Source of the DNA: JACQFK01 sp035644495
Lineage (GTDB): Bacteria; Planctomycetota; MHYJ01; JACPRB01
NCBI GenBank assembly: GCA_035644495.1
Contig: DASQOM010000190.1
Span: 1-11,331, forward strand
Direction of reading: 5' to 3'
Length of the DNA: 11,331 bases
Shown: one piece after another, positions 1-6,357 of the stretch
Numbering within the stretch: position 1 is the first letter of the stretch
Layout of the letters: every line of letters starts with the position of its first letter
Made by a program: the position numbers and the translations under genes
Notes under the pieces: generated by a model
What the model was told of the DNA's origin: nothing
The model's input: the letters and a program-made list of their open reading frames with translations, nothing else
Database searches by the model: none

Positions 1-484
1 GCGGCGGCCAGTTCCAGAAGCGGAACGCCAGCCCGCCGAACCCGTAGCGCGAATCGTAGTGCCAGGCCGCCACCGGCGACTCCTTCCCGCACGCGGGGCA
101 ATACAGGGTGGCGTCGTCGTCTCCGCCGTTCCAGGCCTGCAGCGCCGCCAGCCACTCGCCGTCCACGTCGTCGAGCATCACCCCGCACAGCGGACAGCGG
201 GCCAGGGGCGCCTTGAATTCGCTCAGATCGTCCGCGTGCGTCATGCGGCCGATCAGCACCTGCAGGTGGGAGTGGACGGGCGGGATCGACTCATGCCGCG
301 TCGCCGGAAACTCGATGATGGAGATGTCCAGCGCGCGCGGCCCGCGGTCGTAGCCGCCCTCCTCGCTGGGGCTGGCCTTGACGACCCCCTTCTCCGCGAG
401 GTAGGAGACGACGTGGCGCGCCAGGTGGTCGGCCTCGTCCGGCCTCGCGCCGGTGTCGACGATCGTCTGGAAGTAGTCGGCCAT
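1..484 (-). CDS. Zinc-ribbon protein of unknown function (3' end missing)
   Basis: The gene reads leftwards and leaves the window, so only the first 161 residues are visible. The start is the ATG at 484 (MADYFQTIVD). I see no good Shine-Dalgarno site before it. Residues 1-60 look like a compact alpha/beta domain. Two CxxC pairs follow, C97/C100 (CPLC) and C129/C132 (CPAC), about 30 residues apart, which fits one structural zinc site. Residues 140-161 are aromatic-rich (repeated W, F, Y). There is no signal peptide or membrane segment, so it is probably cytoplasmic. I do not recognise a family with a known function. Codon use matches the neighbours and the frame is open throughout, so it is a real gene cut by the window edge. 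Confidence 0.8.
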   Translation of the reverse strand, partial: MADYFQTIVDTGARPDEADHLARHVVSYLAEKGVVKASPSEEGGYDRGPRALDISIIEFPATRHESIPPVHSHLQVLIGRMTHADDLSEFKAPLARCPLCGVMLDDVDGEWLAALQAWNGGDDDATLYCPACGKESPVAAWHYDSRYGFGGLAFRFWNWPP

Positions 485-738
485 GGAAGAGGGACCACAC
501 AGGGACAAAGACCACGGAGGTCACCAAGACGACCGGTTCGTATTCCTTACAGCTTTACGCTTGGAGATGCCGCAAGGAAAGAAAAACCGGCCTTCCCCGT
601 TCACGACCCGTCGTCTTCCCTCCCCCAGAGGAGGTCCTCTTCGGGGCCTCCGGGGTCTTCGTGTGGGTGTCCGTCTTAAAAAGAAAAACCGGGCGTGCGG
701 CCTGCCGCGACGCCCGGCTTGTCCTGTCTGGGAGTAGC
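485..738. other. Intergenic region with leader-like repeat and terminator
   Basis: About 250 bases without a gene. Just upstream of the zinc-ribbon gene, 495-535 reads as loosely repeated ACAGGGACA / AGACCACGG / AGGTCACC words. A perfect inverted repeat, AGAGGA-GG-TCCTCT at 627-640, is flanked by CCCC and GGGG and has no T-run on either strand. The intrinsic terminator of the next gene occupies 677-720. I found no convincing ORF, tRNA or promoter. Confidence 0.5.
677..720 (-). terminator. Intrinsic terminator of the small exported protein gene
   Basis: On the minus strand the arm AAGCCGGGCGT (720-710) pairs with ACGCCCGGTTT (696-686), with one G-U pair. Inside it GCGG pairs with CCGC around a CAGG loop. 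The stem is followed directly by a T-rich run with one interrupting C (about 688-677). It begins about 18 bases after the stop codon of the gene ending at 739. This is the clearest terminator in the window. Confidence 0.85.
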
Positions 739-1086
739 TTAGTTGTTGGCCTTCTTCTTCTTGGCCGCGAACTCCTCGTCCATCTTCTTCTTCTGGTCGT
801 CGTCCTTGCAGATTTCCTTCAGCTTGTTGATGCCTTCCGTGCGGATCGTGCGGACCTCGCCGTAGGCCGCCTTCTTGTCCGCGGCGTCCTTGGCCTTGTC
901 GGCCGCTTCCTTCACCTTGGGCGTGTATTCCGCGATGATGGGCTCGGCCTTCTTGAGCTGCTCCTCGTCGAAGCCGATCTTGGTCTTCAGGTCGTCGGCC
1001 GTGGGAAAGGACGCGCCCTTGCCCTGGGCCTGAGCCACTCCCGCCGCCAGGAACACCACCGCGACCGCCGTCAGAATATGCCGCAT
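739..1086 (-). CDS. Small exported, charged helical protein (Spy/CpxP-like)
   Basis: 115 residues. The start at 1086 (MRHILTAVAVV) is preferred over longer in-frame starts because GGGAG lies about 10 bases upstream and the protein then opens with a good Sec signal peptide, probably cleaved after AQA (about residue 20). The mature part is about 95 residues, almost wholly helical and very rich in Lys, Asp and Glu, with a single Cys. Two segments look like degenerate LTxxQ boxes of the periplasmic Spy/CpxP chaperone family: IGFDEEQLKKAEPIIAEY near the start and KEICKDDDQKKKMDEEF near the end. Small size, export and all-helical composition agree with that family, but the LT residues are not kept, so the assignment is tentative. 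It is a single-gene unit with its own terminator, divergent from the actin-like gene. Confidence 0.8.
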   Translation of the reverse strand: MRHILTAVAVVFLAAGVAQAQGKGASFPTADDLKTKIGFDEEQLKKAEPIIAEYTPKVKEAADKAKDAADKKAAYGEVRTIRTEGINKLKEICKDDDQKKKMDEEFAAKKKKANN

Positions 1087-1280
1087 GGCCAATCTCCCAA
1101 AAAAATCATCCAACCCCGGGGTACTTCCCCCAGACGTCAGGTGTGATACGACGGCCCCGGCATTATTCCGAAAATTCCGAGCGGGTCGTGTCCATGGACC
1201 ATGGGCCGCCGGCCGATATTCCCATTTGCGATTCCTCTCTTTGGGGCGTAAGATCGACATGCCCCCTCCGGGGGCGACCC
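1087..1280. promoter_or_regulatory. Divergent intergenic region; putative sigma-70 promoter for the actin-like gene
   Basis: On the plus strand TTGCGA (1226-1231) and TAAGAT (1249-1254) are 17 bases apart, each with 4 of 6 consensus matches. They place the transcript start near 1261, 20 bases before the ATG at 1281, which supports that start over in-frame codons further upstream. Upstream are a direct repeat ATTCCGA (1165-1171 and 1174-1180) and a doubled CCATGG (1192-1197 and 1199-1204), possible operator sequences. No convincing promoter was seen for the leftward gene. Confidence 0.4.
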
Positions 1281-3167
1281 ATGGCCCAAGACAAATTCAA
1301 CCTCAAGAAGGTCCTGGCCGACAACTCCCAGGTCAGCGACCTGGCCAATCTCGCCAGCAGCGGGGTCAAGAGGGTCAAGGTCCTGGACGAGAATGCCCTC
1401 CAGGAAATGATCCAGCAGGCCATCGACGAAGTCATCTCCTCGTCCACCGCCGAGGAGCGCTCGCGCATCCTGGCCGACTCGCGCAAGCAGCTGACGAAGC
1501 TGATGAACGAGCGCGACGAGTTCGCCTCGCGGGCCCAGATGCAGGAGGCGGACCGCAACGACCTGATCGCCGAGATCGAGAAGCTCCAGGAGGAGGTCAA
1601 GATCCGTCGCAAGGTCGACGAGAACCAGTCCGCCGCCGACCAGCGCATTGCCGAGCTCGAGGCGGACAACGTCTACGTCCGCGGCGAGCACGACAAGATG
1701 GTCGAGACGCTCGACCAGTGCCAGACCGAGATCAAGGAGCTCAAGGCCGAGATCGCCCGGCTGGAGGCGGAGATCGAGCGCCTCATGGGCCTGCTCCAGG
1801 AGAAGGACGCCCTGCGCCGGCAGTTCGACGAGGCCGAGGCCGAGCTTGCGGCGCTCCGCGACAGCTCCTTGCAGGGCGACACGCTGGCGTCGGAGCTGAA
1901 CAAGTCGAACGAAGAGAACGCGGACCTGCGCCAGCAGCTCGAGGACATGCGTTCCGCGGGCTCGACCGCCGCCTCGGGTCTGCGCCACGAACTGGCCACG
2001 GTCCGCGAGGACTACGAGCGGCGTCTCGCCGAATCCCAGGCAGCGCTCGAGGCGGCCCAGGCCGCGATGCCGCCCCCGGGCCCGGACCCCTACGTCGTCC
2101 TCCCGTCCCCCGAGGTGCTCGAGGAGGTGCTGCCGCCCCCGAAGCCCCCGCCTCCGCCGATCACCAAACCTGGCAAGGGCCTCGACGTCGGGACCGTCAA
2201 CCTGGTCGCCGCCTGCCAGAACCCGGAGAACGAGATCGAACTGCGCACCCAGCGCAACGTCTTCCTCGACGTCGAGATCACGCCGTATACGAAGGCGATG
2301 CTGACCAAGCTGAACGTCGGCTACGTCATCCAGGGCAAGCGCCTCTATATCCTCGGCGAGCCCGCCTTCAAGCTCGCCAACGTGCTGAACCGCCGCACGC
2401 GGCGCCCCATGAAGGACGGCCTGATCTCGCCGAAGGAGCAGGACGCCCTCCCCATCATGAAGCTGCTCATCGGCTCCATCCTCGAGGATCCCCGCATCCC
2501 CCAGGAGGTCTGCTTCTATTCCGTGCCCGGCGACCCCGTCGACTCCGACCTCTCCGTCGCCTACCACCGCGACCTCTTCGACGCCGTCCTGAAGGCGCTC
2601 GGCTACAAGCCCTCCCATATCCTCGAAGGCCACGCGGTCACGTTCGCGGAGCTGGGCGAAGAGGACTTCACCGGCATCGGCGTCTCCTGCGGCGGCGGCA
2701 TGTTCAACATCTGCGTCGCCTACAAGTCGATGCCGGCGCTCTCCTTCTCGACGGCGCGCAGCGGCGACTGGGTGGACATGAACGTGGCCCAGGCGCTGGG
2801 CATCAAGCCCGAGAAAGCCGCGCAGTTGAAGGAACAGGGCGTCGACCTGATGGCGCCGAAGAACCGCGAAGAGGACGCGATCTCGATCTACTACCGCAAC
2901 CTGATCCAGTACAACGTCACCAGCATCGCCGATCGCTTCCGTTCGGCGGACAACATGCCGTCCTTCAAAGATCCGATCTCGATCGTCTTCTCCGGCGGCA
3001 CGTCGATGGCGGGCAACTTCATCGAGCTCGTGAAGGACGTGTTCAAGAAGATCGAGTTCCCCATCCCGGTGAAGGACATCCGCCTGGCGAAGGATGCCCT
3101 GAATGCGACGGCAAAGGGGGCTCTGGTGGCGGCCCAGCTCGAAATGGCTCACCTGGCCTCCCAGTAA
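1281..3167 (+). CDS. Coiled-coil / actin-like ATPase-fold fusion protein
   Basis: 628 residues from the ATG at 1281 (MAQDKFNLKK). An in-frame GTG at 1143 is open but would start upstream of the promoter and add unlike sequence. Residues 1-55 are a small N-terminal region. About 60-260 is a long, highly charged heptad-like coiled coil. About 262-298 is a proline-rich linker with runs such as PPPKPPPPP. From G300 to the end is an actin-like ATPase fold (MreB/FtsA/ParM/Hsp70 superfamily): phosphate-1 loop GLDVGT (300-305), phosphate-2 loop VSCGGGM (468-474) and adenosine loop FSGGTSMAGN (570-579). The phosphate-2 aspartate seen in MreB (VDIGGGT) is Ser469 here, so ATP hydrolysis may be weak or altered. 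There is no signal or membrane segment, so it is cytoplasmic. I infer a cytoskeletal or scaffold role in which the coiled coil oligomerises or binds a partner and the actin-like part responds to nucleotide. It is not classical MreB. Confidence 0.88.
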   Translation: MAQDKFNLKKVLADNSQVSDLANLASSGVKRVKVLDENALQEMIQQAIDEVISSSTAEERSRILADSRKQLTKLMNERDEFASRAQMQEADRNDLIAEIEKLQEEVKIRRKVDENQSAADQRIAELEADNVYVRGEHDKMVETLDQCQTEIKELKAEIARLEAEIERLMGLLQEKDALRRQFDEAEAELAALRDSSLQGDTLASELNKSNEENADLRQQLEDMRSAGSTAASGLRHELATVREDYERRLAESQAALEAAQAAMPPPGPDPYVVLPSPEVLEEVLPPPKPPPPPITKPGKGLDVGTVNLVAACQNPENEIELRTQRNVFLDVEITPYTKAMLTKLNVGYVIQGKRLYILGEPAFKLANVLNRRTRRPMKDGLISPKEQDALPIMKLLIGSILEDPRIPQEVCFYSVPGDPVDSDLSVAYHRDLFDAVLKALGYKPSHILEGHAVTFAELGEEDFTGIGVSCGGGMFNICVAYKSMPALSFSTARSGDWVDMNVAQALGIKPEKAAQLKEQGVDLMAPKNREEDAISIYYRNLIQYNVTSIADRFRSADNMPSFKDPISIVFSGGTSMAGNFIELVKDVFKKIEFPIPVKDIRLAKDALNATAKGALVAAQLEMAHLASQ

Positions 3168-3259
3168 GCCTGAAGCATCCGCCGAGGCAAGCCCAGCGAC
3201 ACGCCCGCATCCATTCAGGAAGAGGACAACTTCTCGACGGCCGGGGACTCCCTATAGAG

Positions 3260-3817
3260 GTGATTGCGTCGTCGAAGACGGTCTGGAGCGCCGGGCACTC
3301 GACCCTGTGGCTCCCCGCGTTTCTCGACCTCGTGGGAGACATCGACCTGATCGTCGACATCCGCCAGTACCCCTATTCCCGTCGATATCCGCACTTCAAC
3401 GGCTCCGAGCTGGCCAAAGAAAAGTCGTACGGGTGGATCCAGGATCTGGGCGGCCGGCGTCACGTTGCGGGCGAGCGGCATCCGGCGTGGCGGGTGGCCG
3501 CGTTCCGGTCCTACGCGGGATATATGGAGACGGAGCCGTTCCAACGGGGGCTTTCGCAGCTGGAACAGATCGCCTCGGATCAGCGGACGGCATTCTTCTG
3601 CGCGGAGGCCCTGTGGTGGCGCTGTCATCGCCGGCTGGTGAGCGACGCCCTCGTGGTACGCGGGTGGACCGTCCTGCACCTGCCGAAGGGGGAGCCGCAT
3701 CGGCTGAGTCCGATGGCGCGCGTCGAGGGGGATGGGACGCTGGTCTACGACGTCGCCGTCAGCTCAGCATCATCACCTTCATCTGGCCGCCCGGGTAGAA
3801 GACGGCGAACCAGGTGA
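3260..3817 (+). CDS. DUF488 family protein
   Basis: 185 residues from a GTG at 3260. No ATG is available and the homologous sequence begins a few residues later. DUF488 landmarks are all present: GHS (12-14), the DIR motif with its following proline (33-38), SRRYPHFN (40-47), LGGRR (63-67), an aromatic SYAGYM stretch (84-89), CAE (114-116) and CHR (122-124), with the conserved cysteines C114 and C122. The biochemical role of the family is not settled; it is a cytoplasmic alpha/beta protein. The last 20 residues (Ser/Arg-rich) lie outside the family match and overlap the convergent gene by 59 bases. The gene follows the actin-like gene by 92 bases on the same strand and may be read from its transcript. 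No strong ribosome site is visible at the GTG, so the exact start is less sure than the family. Confidence 0.85.
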   Translation: MIASSKTVWSAGHSTLWLPAFLDLVGDIDLIVDIRQYPYSRRYPHFNGSELAKEKSYGWIQDLGGRRHVAGERHPAWRVAAFRSYAGYMETEPFQRGLSQLEQIASDQRTAFFCAEALWWRCHRRLVSDALVVRGWTVLHLPKGEPHRLSPMARVEGDGTLVYDVAVSSASSPSSGRPGRRRRTR

Positions 3818-4427
3818 AGGCGGTCGCGTCGATATAGAGACGATCGGTTTTCGCGCCGAAGGCCCCGAGGACCATGTCGGCCGTCCTGAGGAAGACTTCG
3901 CCGGTGCCCTCGAAGCCGAAAGAGGTATCCCAGAGCATCACTTTGCCCTTCGGATCGATGATCGCTTCCATCGTCCGCTTGAACCCGGGGAGGCCGATCG
4001 AGCCGGTCCAGCCTTCGAGCGCGGTCTGGCCGTTGACCTTGCCTTTCATGAGCGCGTCGCCCATGCCGATCGGGCCGTCGGGCATGCCGCCCATGGCGCG
4101 GTCGAAGAACTCCTTCAGCAGCTTCCGCGATTCCTTGTAGTAGATGAACCTCCAGGACTCGTACTCGGAGGCGAAGCCCGGGCGGACGCGGTCCGGGACC
4201 AGCGTCGTGATCGTGTTCGGCGGGATCGCCGGGACGCTCAGCTTGTAGATGGGGTCGTAGACGGCGGCCGTGGGCTTGAGCTGGGCGAGCAGCTCATTCT
4301 GGATCTCTTCCTTGGACGGACCGCGGGGGCCGATCGCGCCGGTGATGTGGACCGCGGTCCAGTCGGGGATCGCCTGTCGGAGCACATTCAAGGTGTCCGG
4401 CAGCTGGGCCTTGAAGAGGGCCGGCAT
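3759..4427 (-). CDS. Conserved-looking hypothetical protein, family not recognised
   Basis: 222 residues from the ATG at 4427 (MPALFKAQLP). A GTG at 4472 would add 15 residues but sits at the predicted transcript start, so I prefer the ATG. The sequence looks like a soluble folded protein with balanced composition, several tryptophans and no cysteine. Landmarks are HITGAIGPRGP (43-53), a Gly/Met/Pro stretch GGMPDGPIGMGDALMKG (about 125-141), a repeated-strand region around IIDPKGKVMLWDTSFGFEG, and a C-terminus ending FYPGGQMKVMMLS. No signal peptide, membrane helix or catalytic motif stands out. It is 95 bases downstream of the DUF1501 gene on the same strand and overlaps the DUF488 gene by 59 bases at the other end. 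Function unknown. Confidence 0.7.
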   Translation of the reverse strand: MPALFKAQLPDTLNVLRQAIPDWTAVHITGAIGPRGPSKEEIQNELLAQLKPTAAVYDPIYKLSVPAIPPNTITTLVPDRVRPGFASEYESWRFIYYKESRKLLKEFFDRAMGGMPDGPIGMGDALMKGKVNGQTALEGWTGSIGLPGFKRTMEAIIDPKGKVMLWDTSFGFEGTGEVFLRTADMVLGAFGAKTDRLYIDATAFTWFAVFYPGGQMKVMMLS

Positions 4428-4478
4428 GATCGGCACCGTCTTCACGGCGAGAGCAGGTGTCGAGATCTCCACCGACGA

Positions 4479-4507
4479 AGGATAACAGGTGATTCCGGGA
4501 GAGTAAA
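4479..4507 (-). promoter_or_regulatory. Putative sigma-70 promoter for the 3759-4427 gene
   Basis: On the minus strand TTTACT (4507-4502) and TATCCT (4484-4479) are separated by exactly 17 bases, each with 4 of 6 matches to consensus. Transcription would start near 4472, giving the ATG at 4427 a leader of about 45 bases. It lies in the gap after the DUF1501 stop codon, so the unknown gene may be transcribed on its own. Based on motif reading only. Confidence 0.3.
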
Positions 4508-4522
4508 GGAAGCGACCGGAAC

Positions 4523-5872
4523 TTAGACCAGCTCGCGCAGCGGCTTGTATTCTTCCTCGACCAGGTAGTGCGGGCGACCGGCAAGGTCGGTGACCGTCGC
4601 GGCGCCGACGTCGATCCCCAGCCGGTTGTAGAGCGTCGCGAAGACGTCCTGGAAGTGTACGGGACGCGAGTCGGGCTCGCCGCCGTCGCGCGTGGTCGAC
4701 CCGATCACCTGGCCCGTGCGCAGGCCGCCGCCGGCCATCAGGGCGCAGGAGACGCGGGGCCAGTGGTCGCGGCCGCCGTCCTTGTTGATCTGCGGCGTCC
4801 GGCCGAACTCGCCCCAGGCGATCACCGTCACGTCCTTGTCGATGCCGCGGTCGTGCAGGTCCTGCACCAGCGCGCTCATCGCCTGGTCGAAGTCGGGCAG
4901 GTTCCGCTTCGCGTTCTCGAAGTTGCCGCCGTGCCAGTCCCAGAACGAGTAGCTGAAGGTCACGCAACGGACGCCGGCCTCGACGAGCCGCCGCGCGAGC
5001 AGGAACTGCGCGTTGATGCGCGGCGCCCCGTCGCCCTGGTGCACGGTCGTCCCCGTCCCGTAACGCTCGCGCAACGCGGGGTCCTCCTTGGACAGGTCGA
5101 GCGCCGTCGCGAGCCTGCTCGACGTCAGCACGCCGAAGGCCTGCTGCGTGAAGGCGTCGACGCCGTCCATGACGCGGGCCGCATCGGCCTCGCGGCGGAA
5201 GGAGTCGAGGCTCGCCAGCAGGTGCTTGCGGTCCTCGAGCCGCTCCAGCGAGACGCCGTTGAGCGTGAGGTCGTTGCGGCCCTCGTCCTCGGGCTTGAAC
5301 GGCGCGTGGGCGGGTCCCAGGAAGCCCGGCGTGCCGTTATTGTAGGGGCGGTGCTGCATATGGGGCGACAGCGCCATGAACGGCGGCACCGCGGATTGCG
5401 TCGGGCCCTGCACGTGCGAGACGACGGCGCCCAGCTCGGGCCAGCCGCCGCGCGGGAGGTTTTCGTTGAGGCGGCCGGTGAGACACTGGAACGACTCGTG
5501 CCGGTCCTTTGCGCCGACGATCGAGCGGATCGGCACCAGCTTGTCCATCATGCCCGCGAGACGCGGCAGCAGCTCGCAGACCTGGATGCCGTCGACGTTG
5601 GTCTTGATCGGCCGGAACTTCCCGCGGACCTCCGCGGGCGCGTCCATCTTGAGGTCGAACATATCCTGGTGCGGCGGACCGCCGGGCAGGTAGACCATGA
5701 TGACGGCCTTGTGGCCGAGTCCGCCGCTGCGGACCTTCGACGGCGACTGCTGCTGGGCCGCGAGGATCTGCGGAAGGGCGAGGCTGCCCAGGCCGAGGCT
5801 GCCGATGCGCATGAAGGCGCGGCGGGAGATGCCGTCGCAGTAGCGCGCCCCCGAGCCTTCCAGTCGCAGCAT
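4523..5872 (-). CDS. Tat-exported DUF1501 protein
   Basis: 449 residues, a usual length for PF07394 (DUF1501), a family of the alkaline-phosphatase/sulfatase superfamily that is greatly expanded in planctomycetes. The N-terminus has a twin-arginine export signal SRRAFMR (residues 17-22) followed by the hydrophobic stretch IGSLGLGSLALPQILA. Family landmarks follow: GGPPHQDMFD (64-73), WDWH (311-314), GEFGRTP (354-360) and GRDHW (367-371), the last with Asp and His suited to metal binding; then PVHFQDVFATLYNRLGID near the end. It is predicted to be folded in the cytoplasm and exported to the periplasm. The family is often paired with a DUF1549/DUF1553 (planctomycete cytochrome-type) gene, but none is visible within this window. 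GGAGG lies about 14 bases before the ATG, a long spacing. The substrate is unknown. Confidence 0.93.
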   Translation of the reverse strand: MLRLEGSGARYCDGISRRAFMRIGSLGLGSLALPQILAAQQQSPSKVRSGGLGHKAVIMVYLPGGPPHQDMFDLKMDAPAEVRGKFRPIKTNVDGIQVCELLPRLAGMMDKLVPIRSIVGAKDRHESFQCLTGRLNENLPRGGWPELGAVVSHVQGPTQSAVPPFMALSPHMQHRPYNNGTPGFLGPAHAPFKPEDEGRNDLTLNGVSLERLEDRKHLLASLDSFRREADAARVMDGVDAFTQQAFGVLTSSRLATALDLSKEDPALRERYGTGTTVHQGDGAPRINAQFLLARRLVEAGVRCVTFSYSFWDWHGGNFENAKRNLPDFDQAMSALVQDLHDRGIDKDVTVIAWGEFGRTPQINKDGGRDHWPRVSCALMAGGGLRTGQVIGSTTRDGGEPDSRPVHFQDVFATLYNRLGIDVGAATVTDLAGRPHYLVEEEYKPLRELV

Positions 5873-5900
5873 CCGGGTATCTTACGCCTCCCGGAAGGTG

Positions 5901-5968
5901 AAAGGGGCCTGAAGGGCGCTTCCACACCCTCCAGGCCCCGGAACGTTCGAAGGCCGACGCGGCCTTCG
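5901..5968 (-). terminator. Two stem-loops after the small membrane protein gene; likely terminator
   Basis: On the minus strand, 15 bases after the stop at 5983, a perfect 9-bp stem (CGAAGGCCG/CGGCCTTCG, 5968-5948, 3-base loop) is followed by a second GC-rich stem GGGGCCTG/CAGGCCCC (5939-5904) that ends in a short TTT. The T-run is weak, so termination may be partial. The position between two same-strand genes fits a terminator or an RNA-stabilising element. Confidence 0.5.
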
Positions 5969-5982
5969 AGGGTGGGTCCGGT

Positions 5983-6285
5983 CTATCGCGGGCCGATCAC
6001 GCCCAGGCTGAACAGAGCGCCCCCGGCGATCCAGAGCAGGATCGACATCCCCCCCCACGCGAGCCGGCATCGGAACTCCAGGGGGTTGTCGACCCGACGA
6101 AGCACGCCCCGCGGAGTCCGCAGGAGTCCATGCTCCCGGCACCGCGCCATCGACAGCAGGCCCCCGAGTCCCACGGCCAGGGTCCCCAGGGCGACGAGCC
6201 CTCTCCAGCCCATCAGCATCGACAGCCCGCAAAGGCCCAGTCCGCCGACTCCCAGCATCAGGATCCACCGTTCTCTTCGACGCAT
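5983..6285 (-). CDS. Small integral membrane protein
   Basis: 100 residues from the ATG at 6285, with a perfect AAGGAGG ribosome site (6291-6297) five bases upstream. Three hydrophobic segments are visible: about 8-24 and 28-44, which together may form a helical hairpin, and about 76-95. Between them is a basic loop rich in Arg (50-73), and the N-terminus begins MRRRERW. Three membrane passes are likely, with the positive-inside rule placing the N-terminus and the arginine loop in the cytoplasm. I recognise no family, and it lacks the beta-barrel domain of NfeD proteins, the usual flotillin partners. It lies 72 bases downstream of the SPFH gene on the same strand, so it is probably read from the same sigma-54 transcript and may be a membrane partner of the SPFH protein. 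Confidence 0.75.
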   Translation of the reverse strand: MRRRERWILMLGVGGLGLCGLSMLMGWRGLVALGTLAVGLGGLLSMARCREHGLLRTPRGVLRRVDNPLEFRCRLAWGGMSILLWIAGGALFSLGVIGPR

Positions 6286-6309
6286 CGTGCCCTCCTTCCC
6301 TGCCCGGGA

Positions 6310-6347
6310 GGGGATGAAGGACGCCCGTTGCGGACGCCTTCATCCCC
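6310..6347 (-). terminator. Strong stem-loop between the SPFH gene and the small membrane gene
   Basis: The arms GGGGATGAAGG (6310-6320) and CCTTCATCCCC (6337-6347) pair perfectly over 11 bp, with a further CG/CG pair inside. It begins 10 bases after the SPFH stop codon on the minus strand. No T-run follows, so it is more likely a partial terminator or a processing/stability hairpin that lowers expression of the downstream gene than a full stop. Confidence 0.5.
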
Positions 6348-6357
6348 CGTTGTGTCG

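Noticed and set aside
622..645. AGAGGA/TCCTCT hairpin as a terminator
   Set aside because: There is no T-run on either strand and the loop is very short; the real terminator is at 677-720.
1143..1280. Upstream GTG start adding 46 residues to the actin-like protein
   Set aside because: It would begin upstream of the putative -35/-10 elements, and the added residues look like translated promoter DNA.
1137..3152. Long open frame on the minus strand opposite the actin-like gene
   Set aside because: It is a high-GC shadow: the plus-strand product has clear coiled-coil and actin motifs, while this frame gives low-complexity Arg/Leu/Val/Asp-rich protein.
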